A stretch of DNA of 64,000 bases from Paludibacter sp. (GTDB taxonomy: Bacteria > Bacteroidota > Bacteroidia > Bacteroidales > Paludibacteraceae): assembly GCA_019163375.1 (NCBI GenBank), contig JAFLKK010000008.1, positions 1 to 64,000 on the forward strand, in the 5' to 3' direction. Below the pieces are notes generated by a model. That model was given only the letters and a program-made list of their open reading frames with translations. It had not been told where the DNA came from and did not search any database. A program made the position numbers and the translations under genes. Shown piece after piece: positions 1 to 9,393 of this stretch; position 1 is the first letter of the stretch; each line of letters opens with the position of its first letter.

Positions 1-1114
1 TAGAACTTGTTGAAGCATTCACTGTCAAATTCAAAGTAGCGATACTATCACAACCGGCAGCGTTGATTAATGTTTTGGAATACGTTCCGGCAACATTGTA
101 GCTTGTTCCATTAAATAAGTAAAAACTACCCTGACAAATACTAGCGTTAGTGCTAGAACTTGTTGGAACATTTACTGTCAAATTCAAAGTAGCGATACTA
201 TCGCAACCGAGAACGCTAGCTAAGTGCTTTGTATATGTTCCTGAAGCGTTATAAGCACTTCCATTCCAGTTATATGGTAAATTATTGGTACAGGTAGAAA
301 TATTCGTTGTTGAAGTTAATGGTCCCACTGTAACCGTCACTTTATTCGTGGCTGTACACAACTCTACAAACTTAATATCATCCAGTGCAAAATCATTTCC
401 ATTAGCTATAGTATTTTTATTAACAATGCTTATTGTACCATTAGTCGTAGCACCGGAATACCATATCGCGTAAAACTTTTGCCATGCACAGGTTATACCA
501 GACGAAGAAAAAGGATTGCCAATTACACTTCCATTAATACTAAATTGTAAAATAGGTGGATTGTCTTTATGAACGGGAGTTAGGTATGCATAAAATGCAT
601 ACCAGGTATTAGGCTTAACCGTAATATCCTGTCCCCAAACTTTTGAGTTGGCTATGGTATTACCATTTACAATCATCATATTTCCTGAACCGGAGGTATG
701 ATCTACACAAGTAGAAAAATTGGGATGATAAGCTTGTGGATTAGTACCAACAACGTAATAACCTTCCGGTTGCAAACAAGTAGAATTCTGAGGCTTTGGA
801 TAAGTATAATTAGACGTGAAACCCGATTTTCCAGCAGAAAAATCACCATTTACTATTAAATTCGTACTACTTTCATTAAATCCGGTTACGAAGTAGTTAG
901 TTGTAACAGGCACATTTACAGTTGGGTTAGCACTTGTCGTATCACTTAAACCGGCGGAAGGTGTCCATGAGTAAAACTGAGCTCCAGATACATTTAACTG
1001 AGCATTGGTATTCGGACAGACTCTTATATCACTTGTTGTTATGGGACAAACAGCCTGTCCAAATACTGAGTTGGATACTAGTAATAAAAACAATATGTAT
1101 TTAATTGATTTCAT
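1..1114 (-). CDS. Secreted repeat protein, N-terminal part (runs off left edge)
   Basis: Open frame from an ATG at 1112-1114 to the left edge without a stop, about 371 codons, so the 3' end is missing. The N-terminus (MKSIKYILFLLLVSNSVFGQ) is a good signal peptide with cleavage expected after VFG. Next comes an Ig/PKD-like stretch (CPNTNAQLNV...WTPSAGLSDTTS...). A middle region (about residues 95-250) looks like a carbohydrate-binding or jelly-roll type domain. Two near-identical 51-residue repeats follow, ending in GCDSIATLNLTVN; the DNA period is 153 bp (copies begin at 3 and 156) and a diverged third copy lies upstream. This layout is common in large Bacteroidota surface or secreted proteins that often end in a type IX secretion sorting domain; that end is not visible here. 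Function unknown; surface location is inference. Confidence 0.85.
   Translation of the reverse strand, partial: MKSIKYILFLLLVSNSVFGQAVCPITTSDIRVCPNTNAQLNVSGAQFYSWTPSAGLSDTTSANPTVNVPVTTNYFVTGFNESSTNLIVNGDFSAGKSGFTSNYTYPKPQNSTCLQPEGYYVVGTNPQAYHPNFSTCVDHTSGSGNMMIVNGNTIANSKVWGQDITVKPNTWYAFYAYLTPVHKDNPPILQFSINGSVIGNPFSSSGITCAWQKFYAIWYSGATTNGTISIVNKNTIANGNDFALDDIKFVELCTATNKVTVTVGPLTSTTNISTCTNNLPYNWNGSAYNASGTYTKHLASVLGCDSIATLNLTVNVPTSSSTNASICQGSFYLFNGTSYNVAGTYSKTLINAAGCDSIATLNLTVNASTSS
3..308 (-). repeat. Two 153-bp tandem repeats in the secreted protein gene
   Basis: The stretch beginning at 3 recurs at 156 almost unchanged (the part reading aaattcaaagtagcgatact is identical). The period is 153 bp, or 51 codons. 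A more diverged copy continues to the right. Such in-frame repeats can change copy number by recombination. Confidence 0.85.
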
Positions 1115-1727
1115 AACTTCATCATTCCTTGTCTGTACATCTGAAAATGTCTGAAGAACAGTCAATACGATAATTGAAATTTCAGAGAGAAATGTTACGA
1201 AAATCAATATCCAATTACTTCAAATTTGTAATCGTTCCCTCTAAATAATTTCGTATCAAATATATACAATATATTCAATTATCTGATAAACAGAGTATTG
1301 TAGCAGATATTATAACAAAAAACATATTTTATGCTACAGAAATCATTTTAGAAAAATACTTCTTGAAACTCTTGGGCTTATAAAAAAGTAGTAATTCTGT
1401 ATATTTTTGTAAAACGGATTCAGTCTACACCTGATTTGACGGAGATTGCTCCAATTAAGAAATTTATTTCGATGCCTATGTAGTGTAAAAGGTAAATAAA
1501 CGCTCCCCTGTTGCTACAAAACACAAATTACATTTATGATACTACATCATTTACAAATCCATATTAAGTAAATATATTTTAATTATCTACAAAATATTTA
1601 ATATTTATTCACTATAAATGATATATATTTAATACATATTAATTATATTCGCATAATGATAAGAATAAAGAAGATTTATGTTTCTATCTACATCAGTATA
1701 GGTATTTGTAGAAAAATGCACAAATAA
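1115..1727. other. Gene-free stretch with one candidate promoter
   Basis: No open frame with coding character was found. It is AT-rich. The only signal seen is a possible -7 box for the leftward secreted-protein gene at 1257-1264 (reads TATATTTG on the minus strand), about 140 bp upstream of its ATG, without a clear -33 partner. Confidence 0.4.
1257..1264 (-). promoter_or_regulatory. Candidate -7 box for the secreted repeat protein
   Basis: Minus strand TATATTTG matches the Bacteroidota TAnnTTTG consensus. The -33 TTTG is not evident, so this is tentative. Confidence 0.3.
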
Positions 1728-1761
1728 AAACCCCGTCCGGCTAAATAGCCAAACGGGGTTT
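1728..1761 (-). terminator. Rho-independent terminator of the pspC/GIN gene
   Basis: Arms AAACCCCGT and ACGGGGTTT with an inner GGCTA/TAGCC stem; on the minus strand the hairpin is followed by TTTTTATTT. It lies 37 bp past the stop of the minus-strand gene ending at 1799. Confidence 0.85.
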
Positions 1762-1798
1762 CACTTATAATATACTTATTTACAATATCTTATTCAAT

Positions 1799-3484
1799 TC
1801 ATTCAATATTGATACTCGATGCACCACCATCCGATTGCTTAATGGTTTTTGGACTGCCCTGGCAATCAATGTCGCTCGCACCATAAGCTTTGGCGTCAAT
1901 GCTCTCTGTAGCAAAAACTTTAGTATCGCTGGCTCCGGCTGCATAAACTTCTACATTTCTAGCCTTTAATTCGCTTGCTTTAATTTCGCTTGCACCCACC
2001 GCATTCAATTTGAACTTATCGCACGAGCCTTCCAACTTGGCTTCCGAAGCTCCTTTGGCATCGACAGTAAACATGCCGGTAATCGCAACATTCATATCCA
2101 CTTCGCAGGCACCCAATAATTCAATAGAAAGCTCAGGTACAGTTAATAATGAATCGGTCTGAATCTTACAGGCGCCTTTAGCAATTATATTTCTGATGTC
2201 GGGAGTAGAAACCACAACCTTAACATTTCTATCTATAAAAATATTGTCGGTATATATTTTTAAAACGCCATTTTCAACTTTTGTAATCACATTTGGAAGA
2301 ATATCTTCCTGACTTGAAACAGTGACTTGTTGTGTTGAATCTTGTTTTAATGTCAACTCAATATTTCCTGAAATTTCAATCGCTGTAAAGGCGTCACAAC
2401 TACGAACTTCATCTTTAAAGCTCGAATCATCATTGCGACTCCAATTTACATGAAAAGGTTCTCCATTATTATGCAAACGAATGAAAGTACTGGCACCCAC
2501 ACTATAAAACATAAACAAACCTGCTATCCAAAGAATTAAGACCACAAGAGAGGCTGTTTTCGAACCATTATATTTGCCCGAAGCTGCTCTTACTCCCCAA
2601 TAAATAAGCATAAATATCGGACAGCCAATAACCAGAATAAGTGAAATAAAAATCAGAATAGCATTATCCGGATTAATTGTTCCCCAATTGGAAAATATTC
2701 CCGGCGCGAAACTATTAAAAAATGTCGGTTCAAAAATCAGAAAGAACAATACGAAAATTAATGCTGCCACTATCACTACTCCCACAATTCCCAAAATAGC
2801 ACCAATAAATCCTAAAACTACTTTTACAACTAACCGGAGGATCGTAAATATTTTATCACCAACCGTACTTGCTGTTTGTTTAAACTTATCGCTCTCTACA
2901 TAATTTTTCGCGTTGTTCAACTCGGTCTTTATACTATCAATATTTACATCTTCGCCCTGCATTTCCAGACGTTGTGAAGCTGTTACAGCCACAGGAGCCA
3001 CAAACCACATAATGATATAAATAGGAATAAATGTGCCTGAAGAAACAATGACTAAAAAGGCTAATATCACCCGCACTATGGTCACATCGAATCCAAAATA
3101 AGCGGCTAAACCACCTCCCACTCCACCCAGGATTGCATTCTCGGGATCTCGATAAAAGCGGCGGGACTGCTGTTTTTTTTCCGATTTGGGAGCCTTTGGT
3201 GTTTTATCTTCTTCCTCATCTTCGCCGGTATATTGACTTGGTTTGCCCATTATTTCAATAATCTCCTGAACATCGACCAAATTGACGACATTTTTGCTTT
3301 TTTGAAGTTTTTCGGTAAACAGTTCGGCAATACGTGCCTCTATATCGTTCATTATTTCCGCCTTCTCCTCATCAGCCTCAAAATGATTGGCAATTTCGTG
3401 AAGATAGGTTTGAAGCATTTCGTACGCATCGTCATCAATATGAAAAACGATGTTATTCAAATTTACTGTTAATGTCTTTTTCAT
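1799..3484 (-). CDS. PspC domain membrane protein with C-terminal GIN (DUF2807) domain
   Basis: 561 residues. Residues 1-100 are a soluble acidic/helical region. A PspC domain follows at about 108-168 (RRFYRDPENAILGGVGGGLAAYFG...), then several hydrophobic segments (about 205-340) and a C-terminal beta-rich putative adhesin/GIN domain from about 365, with repeated GAS/GAC steps typical of a beta-solenoid. PspC-type proteins are linked to envelope stress; the role of the GIN domain is not established. It lies 44 bp after the PadR gene in the same orientation, a pairing often seen in this phylum, so PadR probably controls it. The gene is full length and ends before a strong terminator. Confidence 0.85.
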   Translation of the reverse strand: MKKTLTVNLNNIVFHIDDDAYEMLQTYLHEIANHFEADEEKAEIMNDIEARIAELFTEKLQKSKNVVNLVDVQEIIEIMGKPSQYTGEDEEEDKTPKAPKSEKKQQSRRFYRDPENAILGGVGGGLAAYFGFDVTIVRVILAFLVIVSSGTFIPIYIIMWFVAPVAVTASQRLEMQGEDVNIDSIKTELNNAKNYVESDKFKQTASTVGDKIFTILRLVVKVVLGFIGAILGIVGVVIVAALIFVLFFLIFEPTFFNSFAPGIFSNWGTINPDNAILIFISLILVIGCPIFMLIYWGVRAASGKYNGSKTASLVVLILWIAGLFMFYSVGASTFIRLHNNGEPFHVNWSRNDDSSFKDEVRSCDAFTAIEISGNIELTLKQDSTQQVTVSSQEDILPNVITKVENGVLKIYTDNIFIDRNVKVVVSTPDIRNIIAKGACKIQTDSLLTVPELSIELLGACEVDMNVAITGMFTVDAKGASEAKLEGSCDKFKLNAVGASEIKASELKARNVEVYAAGASDTKVFATESIDAKAYGASDIDCQGSPKTIKQSDGGASSINIE

Positions 3485-3528
3485 AAACGTTAGTATCTAT
3501 GTCTGCTATTTTCCTTGCAGACTGGTTT

Positions 3529-3855
3529 CTAATCCTCTTTTATCTTCTTCACTACATTATTGATTTCATCCCAGGCTGTTTCCAGTTCGTCCAAAAACGC
3601 TTGTCCCTTAGATGTCATTTCGTAGTATTTACGTGGTGGTCCCTGGGTTGATTCTTCCCAACGATAATCGAGCAATTCTCCATTTTTCAGTCTGGTAAGC
3701 AAAGGATAAAGCGTACCCTCTACCACTATCAATTTCGCATCTTTTAATTCGGCAATAATATCCGAAGTATAAGCAGGCTTTTTTCTCAGAATAAGTAGAA
3801 TGCAATATTCCAAGTAACCTTTTCGCATTTGCGATTTAATGTTATCTGCATTCAT
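3529..3855 (-). CDS. PadR family transcriptional regulator
   Basis: 108 residues, the usual size of the short PadR subfamily. The N-terminal winged helix shows the family hallmark (EYCILLILRKKPAYTSDIIAEL... EGTLYPLLTRLKNGELL) and the wing G-P-P-R-K-Y-Y. It should act as a cytoplasmic repressor dimer. It lies downstream of the efflux operon and immediately upstream of the PspC/GIN gene. Repeated ATGTGTTT words and a 10-bp inverted repeat just upstream of its start are candidate autoregulatory sites. The likely targets are its own operon and perhaps the efflux operon; the effector is unknown. Confidence 0.9.
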   Translation of the reverse strand: MNADNIKSQMRKGYLEYCILLILRKKPAYTSDIIAELKDAKLIVVEGTLYPLLTRLKNGELLDYRWEESTQGPPRKYYEMTSKGQAFLDELETAWDEINNVVKKIKED

Positions 3856-3915
3856 GTGTTTTTCAGTTTATGTGTTTTTGGCTTTCTACAATGTGTTTAG
3901 GAGAATAAACACATT
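3854..3915. promoter_or_regulatory. Candidate PadR autoregulatory region (ATGTGTTT repeats and inverted repeat)
   Basis: ATGTGTTTTT occurs at 3854-3863 and 3870-3879. AATGTGTTTA at 3890-3899 faces TAAACACATT at 3906-3915, a perfect 10-bp inverted repeat with a 6-bp spacer. It sits directly upstream of and overlaps the PadR start codon. Operator function is inference from position and symmetry. Confidence 0.5.
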
Positions 3916-3985
3916 GACGATGAAGTTGCAACACTTGTTTAAATACAAGAAATCAACTTTATAATTTCATTATTTTCATCGGCTA

Positions 3986-4008
3986 ATTGGTTGTCAAATT
4001 GAACCAAT
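3986..4008. repeat. Small inverted repeat between the TolC-like and PadR genes
   Basis: ATTGGTT at 3986-3992 and AACCAAT at 4002-4008. There is no T-run on the minus strand, so it is not a convincing terminator. It may be a weak attenuator or chance. Confidence 0.3.
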
Positions 4009-4021
4009 CAGTAAACAGCTT

Positions 4022-5314
4022 TTATTTCAACAATTCCAATAATTTCACTCTAAAAAAGTATTCGTATTTGGCTTGTGCTTGTTCTGAAAGTACTTGTGTC
4101 AGGTTGGTTTTTGCCTGATATAACTCGTAGCTTGTACCCCTTCCTGCTTCAAATTTTTGATTCGCAAATCGATAAGCTTCACGACTGGAAATTTCAGATT
4201 TTTGTGATGCTTCCCAACGGCTCTTGGCAGCTATCGCATTGTAGTAAGCCTGTTGAATCGACTTTTTCAATTCTAACTTTGCATTCTCTACACTTATTTT
4301 ACTACTTTGAACTCCTAATTGAGCTGTACGAACATTGTTACGAGTTGTATATTTATCAAAAATAGGAATACTCAGACTTAAATAAATATTCTCGCCCAAT
4401 CTATTAGACATTTGGCTTCCAAAAGATCCAACTCCTGAACTATAATACTGGCTTGCAACCTCAGCTCCAAGACTTAACGAAGGATAGTAGTCAGCTTTAT
4501 TTGTCAATACATTATACTCGCTACTTTTTAATCTGTACTCAGCACCTTTTATTTCAGGACGGTGGGTAAGGGCACTTTCATAGACTAATTCAGCTGAAAG
4601 CAAGTGCAAATCTGATTCTGAAAGATTTGTAGGTATCACGACATCCAAATTTTCAAAATGCTCTAGTTCCAAAAATTGAGCGAGATCTAGTAACGACAAA
4701 TTTAATGTGTTTTTTGCTTGCAATTGAGTCATTTCCTCCTTAGCTTGCTGTGCCAATAGATCGAGCATTTCCCCTTCAGCCATTTTTCCAGCACTAACCA
4801 ATGCTTTACGCTGTTCTATTTTCGTCTGTGTCAAACCAAGTTGATCTGTAGCAATCTGTAACAATTCCTTATTCAGTAAAATTTGTAAAAAATTAGCAGC
4901 AACACTTGTAGTTATATCACTTTTCATTTTTTCCAAATCAGCTTCCGAAGCATACATATCAGCCTTACGAGCATGAATATTATATTTCATTTTAAAACCA
5001 TCAAATAAAGAAACACGACTCGACACATTAAACGAGGTCGAAAACGATGTTTGATTAGCATAAGTATATTGATCAACTAATGCACGTCCAAAGCCAACAC
5101 CCTCATTTACATTGGCAGTCAAATTAGGTAAAAGATTTTTACGTGCTTGCTCATATGCAATTTCTCTTGTTTTTTTTGTTAACGCCTGTTGCTTCACATT
5201 CCGATTGTTCACCAAAGCCGTATCAACACATTGCTGCAGTGTCCATGGCTTTTGCGCACTTACTAATGTTGTTGTTAGCAATGCCGCCATTATTATATAT
5301 ATTTTTGTTTTCAT
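4022..5314 (-). CDS. TolC family outer membrane efflux channel
   Basis: The ATG at 5312-5314 is preferred because it gives a clean signal peptide (MKTKIYIIMAALLTTTLVSA then QKPW); an in-frame ATG 11 codons earlier would spoil it. About 430 residues, normal for the OEP family. Two repeated OEP halves are visible: WTLQQCVDTALVNN...ALTKKTREIAYEQARKNLLPNL at the start, and RPEIKGAEYRLKSSEYNVL...YYPSLSLGAEV in the middle, with long coiled-coil helices. It should form the outer membrane/periplasmic tunnel for the adaptor and ABC permeases encoded just upstream (40 bp from the adaptor gene). Substrate unknown. Confidence 0.9.
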   Translation of the reverse strand: MKTKIYIIMAALLTTTLVSAQKPWTLQQCVDTALVNNRNVKQQALTKKTREIAYEQARKNLLPNLTANVNEGVGFGRALVDQYTYANQTSFSTSFNVSSRVSLFDGFKMKYNIHARKADMYASEADLEKMKSDITTSVAANFLQILLNKELLQIATDQLGLTQTKIEQRKALVSAGKMAEGEMLDLLAQQAKEEMTQLQAKNTLNLSLLDLAQFLELEHFENLDVVIPTNLSESDLHLLSAELVYESALTHRPEIKGAEYRLKSSEYNVLTNKADYYPSLSLGAEVASQYYSSGVGSFGSQMSNRLGENIYLSLSIPIFDKYTTRNNVRTAQLGVQSSKISVENAKLELKKSIQQAYYNAIAAKSRWEASQKSEISSREAYRFANQKFEAGRGTSYELYQAKTNLTQVLSEQAQAKYEYFFRVKLLELLK

Positions 5315-5353
5315 TTGTAACTGTTGGTAAGTTAAATAACTGATCAAATCGAC

Positions 5354-6484
5354 TTATTGATTCTCTTCTTTCTTAGGTTCTTCTTTCTTCTTTTCTAAGA
5401 TTTCGGCAGCACGAATTTTATCTTTCGCTTTCAACCCGCTCTTAACTTCGATTTTTATACCATCCGACAAACCAATTTTCACTTGTTTTTTTACAAAAGT
5501 CTGTGGATCTTTTTTGGTCATAACATATACAAAAGCTGTGTCACCTCCAAATTCTATGCAACTTTCCGGAACGGTAAGCACATTATCCGATTTTGAAAAT
5601 ACAATTTCGGCATTAGCACTGTACCCTGCACGAATAAATACATTCGTCGGTACTTTTACAGCAGCTTTCATTTCGAACATAATTGCTCCACTTTCTTCTT
5701 TTCCTTTTGGAGATACATATTCCAAAATGGCGTTCAATTTTTGATCTTGCAAAGCACCAATGGTAATATCCATAGGCATGCCAACCTTAATTTTTCCCAC
5801 CTCTGTTTCGTCAAGTTTCCCAACAAAAAGCATATCACTCATATTAGCCACTGTGGCAATGGTGGTTCCATCGTTGAAATTATTCGACTGAATAACTGAG
5901 TTTCCAACTTTTATCGGCACATCCAAAATAGTACCTGTTATTGTTGAACGAACCAGCGTATTACTAAATGTTTTAGTTTTTGCTGAGATTCCATCACGCG
6001 TCAAACTCAAATTATCTTTTGCTGAACTAAATTCTTCTTTTTCGTTGTTATATTGCAACTGTGTCTTCTCAAACTCTTCTCTCGAGATTACTTTGTCAGC
6101 ATATAGTTTCGTATCACGCTCGTAATTTTTCTTGGTTTGTTCGTAAGCAATTTCAGCACGACTAACGCGCGACTCGGCGCTGTTAAGGCTCATCATATCG
6201 GGGATTACTTTGATTTTGGCAATCACATCCCCGGCATTCACATGGTCACCGGCTTCTTTATACACTTCGGAGATAATACCCGACATTTGAGGTTTAATCA
6301 AAATCTCATTGCGCGGCTCTACTTTACCCGTTGCAACTGAACGTTTTTCTATATTCCCCATTTTAGCTTCTTCAATTTCATATTTTTTTACTACAGGACG
6401 GGATTTTTGCCACAAGAACCAAAATGTCCAAGCCACACCGGCAACAACAATAACCAAAAGCGCAATTTTAAAAATCTTTTTCAT
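5354..6484 (-). CDS. HlyD/MacA-type periplasmic adaptor subunit
   Basis: The ATG at 6482-6484 gives MKKIFKIALLVIVVAGVAW, a single N-terminal membrane anchor; an upstream in-frame ATG would add only three residues. About 376 residues. Order: membrane anchor (about 4-24), barrel-sandwich lipoyl half (VEPRNEILIKPQMSGIISEV...GDHVNAGDVIAKI), a coiled-coil hairpin (about 100-165), the second lipoyl half (STITGTILDVPIKVGN), a beta-barrel domain and a Lys/Glu-rich C-terminal tail. It links the inner-membrane MacB-like permeases to the TolC-like channel encoded next. Substrate unknown. Confidence 0.9.
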   Translation of the reverse strand: MKKIFKIALLVIVVAGVAWTFWFLWQKSRPVVKKYEIEEAKMGNIEKRSVATGKVEPRNEILIKPQMSGIISEVYKEAGDHVNAGDVIAKIKVIPDMMSLNSAESRVSRAEIAYEQTKKNYERDTKLYADKVISREEFEKTQLQYNNEKEEFSSAKDNLSLTRDGISAKTKTFSNTLVRSTITGTILDVPIKVGNSVIQSNNFNDGTTIATVANMSDMLFVGKLDETEVGKIKVGMPMDITIGALQDQKLNAILEYVSPKGKEESGAIMFEMKAAVKVPTNVFIRAGYSANAEIVFSKSDNVLTVPESCIEFGGDTAFVYVMTKKDPQTFVKKQVKIGLSDGIKIEVKSGLKAKDKIRAAEILEKKKEEPKKEENQ

Positions 6485-6564
6485 AATGTACATTAGTTAT
6501 GATTTACCTGCTACAAGTTACAATTTCTGATTGTAAATTCAAAAACAAGTAATCTGAGTTTATT

Positions 6565-6765
6565 TTATTTTTTATTTATAAATGCAATAATTGAAGCCAC
6601 AAAAAACACTGTCATTGGTATCAAACCTGGAATTGATCTTTTTACAGAAATAACCATATCGTGAGATTTACCTAAATTATAGCAAAATGAAATTGAAAAA
6701 AGAGTATATAAAATTAGGAATATAAATACAATTTTAAATTTACTTGACTTTAAAATTTTCTCCAT
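6565..6765 (-). CDS. Small two-helix membrane protein of the efflux operon
   Basis: 66 residues, ATG at 6763-6765, two hydrophobic helices (about 11-30 and 46-63) separated by a short charged loop (NLGKSHDMVISVKRSIPG). I do not recognise the family. It lies between the second permease and the adaptor gene in the same orientation, so it is probably co-transcribed. It could be an accessory subunit or an unrelated small membrane protein. Confidence 0.6.
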   Translation of the reverse strand: MEKILKSSKFKIVFIFLILYTLFSISFCYNLGKSHDMVISVKRSIPGLIPMTVFFVASIIAFINKK

Positions 6766-6790
6766 GAGTATTTGATTTTATATGATTTGT

Positions 6791-8044
6791 TTATTCTTCT
6801 CGAATCGCCTCAATAGGTTTAATTTTCATTGCTCTATTTGCCGGAATAAAGCCTGCCAGAGTACCTATGATTAGTAAAATAATGAGTGCACTTAAAGCAA
6901 CAGTAAAACTTATTTGAGGATCTTGAAAGAATTGATCGCCACCACTTAATGCCATACCTACCAACGATAGCAATCCTACACCCAACATTAATCCAAGAAT
7001 ACCTGCAATTAAAGTAAGAATAATACTTTCACTTAATATCTGAGTAATTATACTACGGGGTGTGGCACCTAGGGCTCTACGAATACCAATCTCCTTTGTT
7101 CGCTCGCGTACGGTAACCAACATAATATTACTTACACCAACTGCACCTGCAAACAAGGTTCCCAAACCAACAAACCAAATCAAAAAGCCAATTCCCAAAC
7201 CGAGATACAAAAACATGGTAAATTGATCTTCCACATTAAATCCACCCACAGCTTTTTTATCGTCCGGCGAAATACTATACTTCGTTTTGAGTACTTCACG
7301 AATTTTATCTTCAATTACTTTTACTTTTACTCCCGGCTGAGCTGTGACTGCCAAATAGTGAACCATATTTCCCTGATTAAAGGCCTGTTGCATAGTGCTA
7401 AAAGGTAATACAACCGATTCCTCCGGATTTCCTCCAATATTTATATCGGAAGTGTGCCGGGCTACACCAACTACCTGAAAATAAATACCATTAACCTGAA
7501 TATTTTTCCCCAAAGGATTTTCATTTTTAGGAAATAACACTTCACAAACACGTTCACCTATCACGCAAACCTTTCGTTTTTCAGCAATGTCAATGTCATT
7601 TATATATCTTCCAAATGTCATTTTGCTCTCATCAATAAGGTTATATTGCGGATAATAACCGTTTATGTTATAACTCCCGGCCTTTTCATTGCGAGTAACA
7701 TTATTTGTACCACCACCATTACCACCAGACAATACCGGAGCCAGATATTGAATTTCCGGAACCTTATTTTGAAGCAACGGGATGTCTGCATTTTCCATGT
7801 TCCAGTTTCGGCCTTTCTTAAACCCTTTATAGGGTTCGGTCGTTTCCTGAGACCACACAAAACATGAATTGGTTGCAAAACCTTCTACATTGGCACTTAT
7901 ACCACGGTCAAGTGCTATACCCGCCCCGACCATTACTACCAACATAAACATTCCCCAAAATACTCCAAATGCGGTTAATACACTTCGAGATTTATTATGT
8001 GTTATGGTAAACCAAATCTCCTGCCAACGATCTAAATCAAACAT
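6791..8044 (-). CDS. MacB-like ABC transporter permease (MacB_PCD/FtsX)
   Basis: 417 residues. N-terminal membrane helix (about 20-42, LTAFGVFWGMFMLVVMVGAG), a periplasmic MacB core domain (about 45-270), then three membrane helices of the FtsX domain with the hallmark GVSNIMLVTVRERTKEIGIRRALGATP and the C-terminal GFIPANRAMKIKPIEAIREE. It is the second of two paralogous permeases in the operon, probably forming a heterodimer with the product of 8110-9366, powered by the ATPase encoded at the operon head. Likely tripartite efflux of an unknown small molecule or peptide. Confidence 0.92.
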   Translation of the reverse strand: MFDLDRWQEIWFTITHNKSRSVLTAFGVFWGMFMLVVMVGAGIALDRGISANVEGFATNSCFVWSQETTEPYKGFKKGRNWNMENADIPLLQNKVPEIQYLAPVLSGGNGGGTNNVTRNEKAGSYNINGYYPQYNLIDESKMTFGRYINDIDIAEKRKVCVIGERVCEVLFPKNENPLGKNIQVNGIYFQVVGVARHTSDINIGGNPEESVVLPFSTMQQAFNQGNMVHYLAVTAQPGVKVKVIEDKIREVLKTKYSISPDDKKAVGGFNVEDQFTMFLYLGLGIGFLIWFVGLGTLFAGAVGVSNIMLVTVRERTKEIGIRRALGATPRSIITQILSESIILTLIAGILGLMLGVGLLSLVGMALSGGDQFFQDPQISFTVALSALIILLIIGTLAGFIPANRAMKIKPIEAIREE

Positions 8045-8109
8045 ATTATTTGTTGTTATTTACAAGTTATAGGATAGTATCCGTGTAAAATTTGAATATT
8101 AAATTATTT

Positions 8110-9366
8110 CTACTCTTCTCTCATTGCCTCGATAGGCTTAATTCGTACTGCTCTTCGTGCAGGCATATAACCGGCTATTACGCCTGAAAAAATTAAAATA
8201 CCGGTCGAAATTAATACATAAGAAAGCGCAACTGTAGGATTTTTAAATACCTGCGGACCATCTGGTGTACCTGCTGCAGACTGCTCTAAAAAGTAATTTA
8301 CCATCTCAGTCAGCCCTATTCCCATCATCATTCCTATATATCCAAATATTGTAGTAATAATAATTGCTTCAATAATCACAGATCGTAAAATAGATGACGG
8401 TGGTGCTCCTATTGCTTTACGGATTCCGATTTCACGGGTTCGCTCCTTTACCGACACCAACATAATATTACTTACTCCTACTATACCGGCTATCAACGTA
8501 AAAATGCCGATTATTGAAACAAAAATGGTTATACCTTGAAATATTTTTTGAGTTTCGATATACTGGCGTTGAAAATTTCGAACCCACAATGCCTGAGTAT
8601 CTTTAGGGTCAAAACGTAAACTCTTTGACATAGTACTCTTCAGTTTATCGTCAAAAACTTCATTTGCTTCCTTCGTTTCCAACCCTTTCACAGTCATAGC
8701 AATACTATAAAATTTGTGATCAGGATTAAAAATATATTGAGCAGTAGTGAATGGGATATAAGCACTACCATTCCCCCAACGTTCTTTTTTTGAATTTACA
8801 CCTATTACCCTAAACATTAATGGTCCTACCTTAAGATATTTACCAATTGCCGATTTTCCCTTAAAAAGCACTTCTTCTACTTTTTTATCAATTACCATTA
8901 CTTTACTACTCGATTTCATATCCAGGTTATTTACAAATCGACCATCTCCTGCATCAATCTTCAAATTGAAAATCTGAAGGTAATTTGGGTTTACACCCTT
9001 AATGCCATACATTCCATATTCACTGCCATTGGTCAGTGTCAATTGCTTTTCGATGACCCCAGTTTGACTATCGGACTCCACCAGTTCATTGTCTACATCA
9101 GACAATTGCTTTTCGCCAAAATTTAACGATCTACCACTTTTCAATCCTTTATAAGGTAAAGAAGAATTACCAGCCCACATTTGAACAGTATTAGTAGCAC
9201 GTTCGCTAAAGTTTGATGTCACACCGTTTTTCAACCCATTCCCTGCACCCAGCAACACGATAAGGATAAATATCCCCCACGAAACGGACAGACCTGTCAA
9301 CACGGTTCGCAACTTATTGTGTTTCAGACTAGAGAATATTTCTTCTATGGTATTTATTGAAAACAT
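8110..9366 (-). CDS. MacB-like ABC transporter permease (MacB_PCD/FtsX)
   Basis: 418 residues, same architecture as its downstream neighbour: N-terminal helix (LTGLSVSWGIFILIVLLGAG), periplasmic core, FtsX-type transmembrane module with GVSNIMLVSVKERTREIGIRKAIGAPP, and the end GYMPARRAVRIKPIEAMREE. The two permeases are clearly paralogous but diverged, which suggests a heteromeric transporter. It lies 27 bp after the small PLDc_N-like gene and 65 bp before the second permease. Confidence 0.92.
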   Translation of the reverse strand: MFSINTIEEIFSSLKHNKLRTVLTGLSVSWGIFILIVLLGAGNGLKNGVTSNFSERATNTVQMWAGNSSLPYKGLKSGRSLNFGEKQLSDVDNELVESDSQTGVIEKQLTLTNGSEYGMYGIKGVNPNYLQIFNLKIDAGDGRFVNNLDMKSSSKVMVIDKKVEEVLFKGKSAIGKYLKVGPLMFRVIGVNSKKERWGNGSAYIPFTTAQYIFNPDHKFYSIAMTVKGLETKEANEVFDDKLKSTMSKSLRFDPKDTQALWVRNFQRQYIETQKIFQGITIFVSIIGIFTLIAGIVGVSNIMLVSVKERTREIGIRKAIGAPPSSILRSVIIEAIIITTIFGYIGMMMGIGLTEMVNYFLEQSAAGTPDGPQVFKNPTVALSYVLISTGILIFSGVIAGYMPARRAVRIKPIEAMREE

Positions 9367-9393
9367 TTTCGTATAATTTTAGTATGAGTCTAT

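Noticed and set aside
3986-4008. Inverted repeat after the TolC-like gene as its terminator
   Set aside because: Short stem and no T-run on the minus strand.
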